From Verrucomicrobia bacterium UBA1727 (GTDB lineage Bacteria; Verrucomicrobiota; Kiritimatiellia; RFP12; UBA1067), in NCBI GenBank assembly GCA_002315875.1, contig DCIL01000078.1, forward strand, positions 1-21,100: 21,100 bases of DNA. Reading direction: 5' to 3'. Positions 1-7,300 of this stretch are shown here, piece after piece (position 1 is the stretch's first letter; each line of letters begins with the position of its first letter). The position numbers were made by a program, and so were the translations under genes. The notes under the pieces are model-generated. The model did no database searches and was not told the DNA's origin. It worked only from the letters and a program-made list of their open reading frames with translations.

Positions 1-338
1 CGGACGGCGAAAAGGGTCCCGATGGGTATCCGCCTCCAGTTTCCTACACATGCAAGTTCTCGCCGCAGGGTGCTACTGCCTCGGCTTCGGTAGTTTCCAT
101 TGCGCATACGGCGGTGGAATTGAAGATGGGACTGGCTGCGTTATCTGCGACCGGGATCGGCGTTGACATCGCTGGCGTCAAGGATGTCAAGTCGACCATG
201 AATACGGAGGTTAACGGGGAATTGAAAGGTGTCGGAGCCGTCTGGAACGGCACCGATCTATATGCTTCCAAGCGCGACATCAATGAAAACGATGTTAGTA
301 GCGTGGATAACGAAAACAACAGTTTGAAAAGTGAGTAA
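1..338 (+). CDS. vgrG: Probable VgrG (TssI) spike protein, C-terminal fragment
   Basis: The reading frame is open from the left edge (first full codon at base 3) to a TAA at 336-338, giving the last 111 residues of a longer protein. The segment contains short beta-strand-like repeats rich in Val, Gly and Asp (for example GVDIAGVKDVKS and EVNGELKGVGA). This resembles the C-terminal beta-prism needle of VgrG proteins. VgrG trimers tip the Hcp tube and carry effectors through the target membrane. The assignment rests on this repeat style and on the position just upstream of a DUF6931 gene and the T6SS core. The diagnostic gp27/gp5 domains lie outside the window, so another tail-associated beta-rich protein or an effector-bearing extension is possible. 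The final 25 residues are polar (many Asn, Asp, Ser) and look disordered. The next gene starts 14 bases downstream, suggesting co-transcription. Confidence 0.55.
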   Translation, partial: DGEKGPDGYPPPVSYTCKFSPQGATASASVVSIAHTAVELKMGLAALSATGIGVDIAGVKDVKSTMNTEVNGELKGVGAVWNGTDLYASKRDINENDVSSVDNENNSLKSE

Positions 339-352
339 CGGAGTGATGAATC

Positions 353-1621
353 ATGTCGGATAAACTCGAATGGCGTAAGCGGCATGCTATATTGTTGAGG
401 GGGCCAGAGTGGGCGGGAATCGCCGCGCGTGAGAATTACAAGATCCGTGCGGATCTGCGTCCCATCTTTGACGCCAATCCCTATTCCGAGGACCTACTGT
501 TCGTCCTTGAGGAGCGCAAGCTCTGGCGCGAGGGCTGCGAGTTCATCGCGCGCATGACGCACCGGCGCGCGGCGGTCTGGTGGGGCTACTGCTGCCTATT
601 GTCGCTTTTCGAGGAGCGTAAGGCCGTGGCCGAGGGAAGGGCGGTGAAGAAGTCCGACATACCGGGGTTGGACAAGATGAAGGAGATTGCAGCGCAGGCG
701 GGGATCAAACTGGACGGGTTGGACGGTTCGCTCGACAATCTGGACGACATGTGCAAGGTGCCCGAGTTCGACATCCGGAAGATGCTTGAGGATCCGCCGG
801 TTCCGCCGCAGGACGAGTCGGCGCTTGACGCGGCGGTTGCCGCGGTGAAGGGAAAGGCCGATGCGATCGACGCGCTGTTGCCGCCGGAGATCGCTCCCGT
901 GTTCGCCGCCAGCAAGGCCAAGATCGATGAGACATACCGCAAGGCGTTCGGCAAGACGGCGGACGAGTTGTTGTCCGAGGCATTGAGTTTCGCAAAGACG
1001 CAGCCGCTGACCTACACTGTCGACCGCACGTCCGATCCGTCCCGACAGGCGCTGCTGGCGTTGCCGGACCAGTTGGAGGCCATGCGGCAGAACATCATCG
1101 GACAGATCAAGGCGGCCTTTCCCGAGAAGTATCCCGCGACACCGGAGGCGGCGAAACTCCTGAAGGCCGAGGCGGACAAGATTTCCGATGACGCGGTGCA
1201 GTCCGTCTGGCGGTGGATCGTCGCGCCGGACGAGCGCAACACGACGCTGGCGCTCGCAGCGGGAAATGCCGCGGCGCAGCTTCCCGAAGGCATGCTCGCC
1301 TACACGGCGGCCTGGAGCTTCGGGGACCTCACGCCCGAAGGCAAGCAGATGATCCCCGTGCCGCCGGAACTGCCAGGTACGGGACTCAACTCGACGCTGC
1401 TCATGCTGGCGCTCGATCCGGGCGGACACCGCAAGATGGCCGAGCGTTACGAACTCTACTTCAAGCTGGGACTCGAGGTCGTGTACGGCAAGAACCTTTG
1501 GCCGGAAGCGGTGATGGAGGAACTCTCGCCTCACCAGCAACTCGCGGTGGAAGGTCCAGCGGCTTCCGGCGGGACCGCGGACGGCGATGGCGTTGCCTAC
1601 CGCAAGTGGACGAAAAAATGA
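353..1621 (+). CDS. DUF6931-like T6SS-associated protein of unknown function
   Basis: This 422-residue protein has no signal peptide or membrane segment, so it is predicted cytoplasmic. Residues about 50-87 contain the block R-R-A-A-V-W-W-G-Y. Residues about 284-355 contain W-R-W-I-V-A-P, an Ala-rich helix, AAWSFGDLTPEG and VPPELPG. I recognise both as the two halves of the DUF6931 family. The family is usually shorter and continuous; here residues about 88-283 intervene as a charged, Ala/Lys/Asp-rich, mostly helical insertion with a Pro-rich patch (DPPVPPQ, 147-153). DUF6931 proteins have no established biochemical role. Their placement next to VgrG and T6SS genes suggests an adaptor or chaperone for loading a spike or effector, but that is inference. 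The start ATG at 353 follows GTAACGGAGTGATGAATC, which offers a GGAG ribosome site. Its stop codon TGA forms part of a putative promoter for the next gene. Confidence 0.7.
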   Translation: MSDKLEWRKRHAILLRGPEWAGIAARENYKIRADLRPIFDANPYSEDLLFVLEERKLWREGCEFIARMTHRRAAVWWGYCCLLSLFEERKAVAEGRAVKKSDIPGLDKMKEIAAQAGIKLDGLDGSLDNLDDMCKVPEFDIRKMLEDPPVPPQDESALDAAVAAVKGKADAIDALLPPEIAPVFAASKAKIDETYRKAFGKTADELLSEALSFAKTQPLTYTVDRTSDPSRQALLALPDQLEAMRQNIIGQIKAAFPEKYPATPEAAKLLKAEADKISDDAVQSVWRWIVAPDERNTTLALAAGNAAAQLPEGMLAYTAAWSFGDLTPEGKQMIPVPPELPGTGLNSTLLMLALDPGGHRKMAERYELYFKLGLEVVYGKNLWPEAVMEELSPHQQLAVEGPAASGGTADGDGVAYRKWTKK

Positions 1622-1627
1622 TATAAT
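1619..1627 (+). promoter_or_regulatory. Extended -10 promoter element before tssJ
   Basis: TGATATAAT is a perfect TGnTATAAT extended -10; its TGA is the stop codon of the preceding gene. No convincing -35 lies 16-18 bases upstream. A transcript would begin near 1633, upstream of the ATG at 1655 but downstream of the first possible ATG at 1628. This supports the later start for the lipoprotein. The identical 9-mer occurs again before tssA. Confidence 0.45.
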
Positions 1628-1654
1628 ATGCGAAAAATGGCAAAGGGATCTCCC

Positions 1655-2227
1655 ATGAACATTCTTAAAGCGGGCGCCGCGGCGCTCTCGCTATTGGGCA
1701 TTGTCGGCTGTGCTACGCCGGCGTATGACGTACATGTCTACCTCTCTCCTCAGCTCAAGGAGACATATCACGTCTATCCATCCGTCGAGGTCGATATCGT
1801 CGGGGTGGACGCGAACGGCGCCGAGCGTTTCGCCTCGACATCGGTGGATGACTACTTCCGCTACGGCGGTGCGCTGCGTAAGTCGACGCCGCATGCGACG
1901 CTGCGCTTCAGCGAGTCTGACATCTATCCGAAGATGCTCGATGGCGATGCCGACATCTGGGATTCGTTTGGCGGTGGCGAGGACGCCGATCGGCTTTACG
2001 TGCTCGTCAACCTGCCGCCTGCGGAGCAGCCGGTGTCCGCCGAGAAGGGGGCGGCCAAGCCCGCGGTCGACGGACGCAAGGTCGTCATTCCGCTCGAGAA
2101 ATACTGCATCTTCAATCCGCTCCGCTGGTTCTGGTGGCCGTCCCGTCATTTCGAGATCGTGCCTGTGGGAATCAACGTTTGCAAGGATGCGCCTGAGAAT
2201 TCGGCGGGAGAAGCGAGGTTACAATGA
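1655..2227 (+). CDS. tssJ: TssJ-like T6SS outer-membrane lipoprotein
   Basis: This is a lipoprotein of 190 residues from the chosen start. It opens with MNILKAG, a hydrophobic stretch, and the lipobox GIVGC, so lipidation is expected at Cys19 and the protein should be anchored in the outer membrane. Two earlier in-frame ATGs (1628, 1637) exist. The ATG at 1655 is preferred because AAAGGGA ends six bases before it and because it gives a compact signal peptide. TssJ binds the periplasmic end of TssM and fixes the membrane complex to the outer membrane. Similarity to TssJ is weak: a beta-rich core with VEVDIVGVD and VDDYFRYGGALR. The call leans on its place directly ahead of tssK-tssL-tssM. A Trp/Pro-rich patch (NPLRWFWWPSRHF) near the C-terminus is distinctive. 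Its stop overlaps the tssK start (ATGA). Confidence 0.72.
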   Translation: MNILKAGAAALSLLGIVGCATPAYDVHVYLSPQLKETYHVYPSVEVDIVGVDANGAERFASTSVDDYFRYGGALRKSTPHATLRFSESDIYPKMLDGDADIWDSFGGGEDADRLYVLVNLPPAEQPVSAEKGAAKPAVDGRKVVIPLEKYCIFNPLRWFWWPSRHFEIVPVGINVCKDAPENSAGEARLQ

Positions 2228-3591
2228 CGTTTGAAGAGGAAATCAACTGGGCGGAGGGGATGTTCCTCCAGCCGCATCATCTGCAGCAGCTGCAGCGCCT
2301 CGTGCTCAGGCGCAACCGCAGCGACCGGGCGCTGACGTTTCCGTATTCCTACGGGCTCATCGATCTCGAGATCGACGAGAACGCGCTTGTCAACGCCAGG
2401 GTCGTCGTGCGGCGATTCTCGGCGGTGATGCGCGGCGGCGAGGAAGTGTCGATGCCGGGTAATGTCCGTCTGGCGCCGCTCGACCTCACACCCGAACTTG
2501 CGGCGCGCAAGGAATCCTTTCTCGTCTGTCTCGCCTTGCCGGCGTGGAGTTCCGTCGATGCGAACCTGGTGGTCGGGTCCGAAGCGGAGAAGCGTCAGTT
2601 TCTCGAAGACGAGCGCCGTGTCCGTGACGAGAACACTGGTGACAACGAGATCGAAGTGCCGTGCCGGCGCTACAATGTGTGCCTGACGACGGACTGCCGC
2701 GATGCCGCCGATCTCGACCTGCTGCCGATCATGCGGCTGGTGACGCGCAAGCGTGAAGGCGTCGAGCCCTCGTTGGAAATCGATCGCGCCTACGTGCCGC
2801 CGTATCTCGTCCTCGATCCTTCGTCGCGTCTCGCGGCGGATGTTCAGGAACTGCTGGTGCAGATGCGTCGCCGCCGCGCGAAACTGCTGGCGGACCTCAC
2901 GCATGCCGGCTATACTACCGAGCATCTCGGTGGCAGCGCTCTCTACGACGTGTTGCAGCTGCAGTGCATCAACGCCTACGAAGGACGGCTTACCTCGATG
3001 CTGGGAGCGGGCTCGCTCTCTCCGTTCACTCTCTATCTTGATCTCAAGGCGCTGTTGGGACAGCTCTCCGCGCTGCAACCGCTCCGCGAGTCGCGTCCGC
3101 CGGACTACGATCACCTCAACTCCGGCGTCGTCTTCGCGGAACTCCTGATGCAGATCCGCGCTCTCATCCTGACCGAGGGAATCTCGTCTTACGTGCGGCT
3201 TGATTTCGTGCCGGCGGCCGATGGAACGAAGGCGTCCGTGCAGCTTACTGATCAGCATTTCGTCGCCGCAGACGAGTATTATCTTGCCGTACATTGCGAT
3301 GCCGACGCGCGCCGTGTGACGGAGGCGGTCGAGGAAGGCGACAACCTGCGGCTCGTGAATCCTGCGGCCGAGAAGCTCAGGGTGCGTGGCGTCAAGCTCG
3401 AGGAGACGAGGTTTCCTCCGCGCTTCCTGCCCGCGTTGCCCGACACCGTCTGGTTCCGTCTCAATCGCGACGAGTCCCCGAAGATCTGGGACAGCGTCCG
3501 CACCGAGCACGCGCTGCTGCTCGACTGGGCGTCGGCCGTTCTGCCGCGGCTTGAGGCCTCGCTTTACGTCACTATCGTCAGCAAGGAGTGA
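2224..3591 (+). CDS. tssK: T6SS baseplate protein TssK
   Basis: This 455-residue protein has the TssK signature near its N-terminus: INWAEGMFLQPHHLQQL, the W-x-E-G-M-x-L-x-P-x-H motif of the family. TssK is a trimeric cytoplasmic adaptor that links the TssEFG baseplate wedges to the TssL/TssM membrane complex. The length matches the usual 440-460 residues. The C-terminal part (DTVWFRLNRDESPKIWDSV...) has the FRL and W-x-x-V pattern of the TssK head domain that contacts TssL. The start ATG overlaps the TGA of the lipoprotein gene by four bases, which implies translational coupling. The tssL start follows at once. I see no truncation or missing block. Confidence 0.95.
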   Translation: MTFEEEINWAEGMFLQPHHLQQLQRLVLRRNRSDRALTFPYSYGLIDLEIDENALVNARVVVRRFSAVMRGGEEVSMPGNVRLAPLDLTPELAARKESFLVCLALPAWSSVDANLVVGSEAEKRQFLEDERRVRDENTGDNEIEVPCRRYNVCLTTDCRDAADLDLLPIMRLVTRKREGVEPSLEIDRAYVPPYLVLDPSSRLAADVQELLVQMRRRRAKLLADLTHAGYTTEHLGGSALYDVLQLQCINAYEGRLTSMLGAGSLSPFTLYLDLKALLGQLSALQPLRESRPPDYDHLNSGVVFAELLMQIRALILTEGISSYVRLDFVPAADGTKASVQLTDQHFVAADEYYLAVHCDADARRVTEAVEEGDNLRLVNPAAEKLRVRGVKLEETRFPPRFLPALPDTVWFRLNRDESPKIWDSVRTEHALLLDWASAVLPRLEASLYVTIVSKE

Positions 3592-3593
3592 TG

Positions 3594-4307
3594 ATGTCCA
3601 GACTTGAAGAACTCTGTCGACCGTATCTCGCGCTGGTCTGTTCGCGCGGGAATTACGCGCGGTCCGGCGTGCCTGTCGATCCTCAGGCCCTGAAGAACGA
3701 GCTGCACGAGGTGCTCAACGGCATCCGGACGAAGTGCGAAGAGGATTCTCTGCTCAAGCGCGAGTTCGAGCGCATCGAAAAGCCGCTTGCGTTTTTCGCC
3801 GACTACTGCCTCAAGGAGAGCGACACGTCGCTCGGACACGGCTGGACCGATCTCGGTCGCGAATATAACGAGCTTTCGGGCGATGAGAAGTTCTACGATC
3901 TCTTGAGCTCGACAATGGAAGATCCGGAAGCTTCCGAACGGTTGCGTCTTTTCTATCTGATGCTGGGGCTTGGTTTCGAGGGCGTCCATCGCGGGGATGA
4001 GGAGTTCATCCAGCGGCGTATGCGGCTCTGTGCGGCGCGCTTCCTGGTGGCGGAAGATCCTGAGGCGAAGCTGCGTCCCGATGTGGCGACGGCCTATCCG
4101 TCCCTCTTCCGCCGTCCCCGCGCACTGGCGTTGTGCCTGGTCACGGCACTGGCGCTTGCCGTCGGTGCGCTCGCCGTCAACTATTATCGCTTCTGTTCGG
4201 AGACCAATGGCTATCGAGCCGCGTTGCAGGCGGCCCGTTCGCTCGCCGATACCACGGATCTTTCCGGAACGCGTTATGCCGGACCTGGAAAGGAGGTCGG
4301 ACAATGA
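3594..4307 (+). CDS. tssL: T6SS inner-membrane protein TssL (DotU family)
   Basis: The protein has 237 residues from the ATG at 3594. GTG 3588 and ATG 3591 are also in frame, but AAGGAG at 3583-3588 sits at the right distance only for 3594. The cytoplasmic DotU-type helical domain includes YLMLGLGFEG (about residues 122-131), equivalent to the family's LGFxGxY core. A single hydrophobic segment at about residues 177-198 anchors the C-terminus, with only a short tail of about 40 residues after it. TssL pairs with TssM in the inner membrane and docks TssK. There is no OmpA-like peptidoglycan-binding extension, so cell-wall anchoring must come from another protein or be absent. The stop overlaps the tssM ATG by four bases. 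Confidence 0.92.
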   Translation: MSRLEELCRPYLALVCSRGNYARSGVPVDPQALKNELHEVLNGIRTKCEEDSLLKREFERIEKPLAFFADYCLKESDTSLGHGWTDLGREYNELSGDEKFYDLLSSTMEDPEASERLRLFYLMLGLGFEGVHRGDEEFIQRRMRLCAARFLVAEDPEAKLRPDVATAYPSLFRRPRALALCLVTALALAVGALAVNYYRFCSETNGYRAALQAARSLADTTDLSGTRYAGPGKEVGQ

Positions 4308-7300
4308 GTACTGACCTTTCGCAGATCGCGCTTATCGCTCTCGTCGTTTTGGCGGCGATCGTTTCTCTCCTGGTGCTGTTCCTCGTGATTCGCTGGTTTC
4401 TGCGCCTCCGCCGTCGCAATGCGGAGACGGGTGCGCTCAAGAACGATCTCATGGCCTGGCGGAATATCCATTCGCTCGCACAGGGTGGGGATGAGGCCCG
4501 ACAGGCGAAGGCCGATCTGTCTTCGCGTCTCGGTCAGTTGCGCGCGCTCTTCGAGCTCGGACTTCGTCAGTTGCACGATGAGCACGGTGACGGTAATCAT
4601 CCGTGGGTGCTTCTTCTCGGCGAGCCGAATGCGGGAAAGTCGTCGTTGCTGGCGAAGTCCGGACTTGACCTGCGCTCCAGTGTGCGCAGCGATTCCGGAG
4701 AGAAGCATTCCCTCATGCCCTGGCTCAGTCACGATGGGTTCTGCCTGGATGTAAGCGGGCACGTGTTCTTCGACCGCTGGCTCGAGGGCAGTGGTGCTGA
4801 ATGGGACGAACTCGTTTCGCTCCTTCGCCGTCATCACGCAAAGCGTCCGCTGGATGGGGTCGTCCTCTGCGTGCCGGCCGATGCGCTGATTGCCGACGAT
4901 GTGGCGCTGACTCGCGAGAAGACTGCGCTGATCAGTGCCGAACTGCGGCGGCTGGTGACGCGGGTGGGTGCAAACGTACCCTGCCATGTCGTCATCACCA
5001 AGTGCGACATGCTGTTCGGTTGGCGCGAATACTACGCTGCGCTTCCCGAGACGGAGCGTCCGCGTCCGTTCGGCTGGCGGAATGAGAACCCGGCAGCCGC
5101 CTTTGACGGCGCGGCGTTCGAGGGTTGGTGGCGTGGCGCGGTGGACGCGCTCAAGGCGGGACTCGTCGGCCGTTTGCTGGACGCGTCCTCGCAGGATTCC
5201 AGCGTGCCGCGTTTCGCGACCTCCGGTCGGGCGTATCTGCTGCCTGATTCCTTCGATTCGCTCAGGACCAATCTAACGGCTTACCTGAACCGCATCTTCG
5301 GAGTCGATGCCTGTCACGGACGTGACCAGTTGCTCTTGACGGGAGTGTTCTTCACTTCGGCTGAAGACGGCGGAACCGTGCTTTCGACAGACCTGGCGAA
5401 GTTCTGCGACAAGCGTCCCGAAGACATTCCGCTTCAGACGAGACCGGTTGCCGCGCACGAGGGACTCTTCATTCGCAGCTTCCTGCATGATTTCGTCTTT
5501 GGTCGCAAGCTTGCCGCGACCTATACGGCGAAGGCGCTGTTCCGTCGGCAGCTGTTCGGTTATGTGGTGGCGGCCGCGCTTTTGTCTCTCGCGTTCATTT
5601 GGGGCATGACTTCGCTTAGACCGCGTGGGGAGCTTGCCGCCCGTCTTGCGAGGGCGACGCAGTTCTGCGAGGAGGTCGCTCGTCATCTGGCCAACGGAGA
5701 CCTGGCGGCGTCGCCGCTGGTGAAGATCAATGACAAGGGCGAGGTGCGGCTCCTGGACGATCTGCCGCTCTGTGGCAACACCGCCGTGACGCGTCTTAAA
5801 TATCTGCACCATGCCAAGTCCGCGGCAGTCAGAAGCGAGGTTGCCGGATTCGGATGGTATACGTCCAGTTTGCTGCGTTTCGGGTTCAATCCGAATCTTG
5901 GCGTTAGCGGGCGGCGCGCCATCTTCAACCGCGTGAAGTCCGAGATGGTCTTCCTGCCGCTCGTCCGCAGCTTCGAGGCCCACGAGCTTTCGGTGACGAA
6001 TTCGGCTTTCACCGAAATCCGCAGAGAGGCGTTCAGCAGTTACGGCGAGATTCCGCACATACTGTCGCCGGACTATCAGGATTCGATCGACACCGGCAAT
6101 TTCCTCAACTATCTGCTGCCGGACATGGGGCCGGACATCGCGCAGCTTCTGAGTTCCTATTATCCAGGTTGCGGCGGCGCAGGGCGTGAGTTCTGTGCGC
6201 TCGTTGCCTACGATCTCGATTTCGTGAAGGTCGCGCGGCGGGAGATTCAGGACTTCTTCTTCGCCTGGCGGTCGCTCACGATCTATCCGAATTCCGCCTA
6301 TCCGATCTTGCGCGACGTGTTGCGCCAGAGTCAGGCCGTTGTCCAGAACGGAGCCGAGATGCACAAGCTTGTCGAGAAGCTGGGCGAAGACGTATCGGCG
6401 AATGCGGCGACGCTTGCAGCAGTGCGTACGAAGCTTCTCGAGCAGAAGCGGCGTATGCTCGGCATCAATGCGCACATCGGAGAACTGACCTCGCTTTTCG
6501 ATGCGATCAATGAATCCGAAAAGCAGTCCGAAGAAAAGCCGAAGACGCTCGACAACGTGGTGGACCCGCTGGCCCTGGCCATCGATGACTATTCCAAGCG
6601 ACTCGAGCGCGACCGCCGCGAATTCATTTCCGATGTGCGGATTACGACCAGCCAGCTCAATGACCGCATCGCGAGCGCCTATTTCAAGACGCTCAGACCT
6701 GAAATGCTGGAAAGGCGTTTCAGTGAAATCAAGAAGACCTTCCATAGAGAGGCCGAGCAGCTCCGTGCGGTCGCCGAGGACGTGCGTAAGAGCGGCATCG
6801 GCCGGAAGGTCGTGAATCCGAAGTCGGAGAAGAAGCGCCCGACGATAGAGGTATCGCAGAATCCGTATGTCTACGATATGATGGGCGGACTTTACGAGGC
6901 GGCGATCACGATTCTCGAGATGGACGAGTTGACGGATCCGATCAATGTCGGTACGGCGCTCGCCAAGGTGTCCGAGCGAGAGAAGTCGGCGCAGGCGGCC
7001 TTGACGGCTGCCGCGGCTTCGGCAACGGAGGATCCGATGGTCAAGTCGCAGCTCGTGACCTGGCGGCGGTTCGTCGCGGCGCAGGCCGCCGAGCACCGTG
7101 TGCGCATCCTCAGGAAGTACGTCACGCTGCATCCGCACACCTCGGCCGAGGTCGGGCGTCTTGTATCCAAGCTCGGGGCTACGGAGACCGCGGCGGCGGC
7201 AGACCAACGGGCGTTGCTCAGCGATTCGCTCGGTCCGGTGAACTTCATGGATCAGTTCAACGATGCGGGTATGCGCCGGGTGTTCGGTGCGTATTCCGAG

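Noticed and set aside
1628..1654. Longer start for the TssJ-like lipoprotein at ATG 1628 or 1637
   Set aside because: These lie too close to or within the putative promoter start region and lengthen the signal peptide; ATG 1655 has AAAGGGA at correct spacing.
2146..3510. Minus-strand open frame (454 codons) opposite tssK
   Set aside because: It mirrors tssK and has no family motif or ribosome site.
4133..4303. N-terminal extension of the tssM frame upstream of 4304
   Set aside because: It lies wholly inside tssL, encodes a Cys/Arg-rich segment unlike TssM, and the ATG at 4304 has a good ribosome site and an ATGA overlap.
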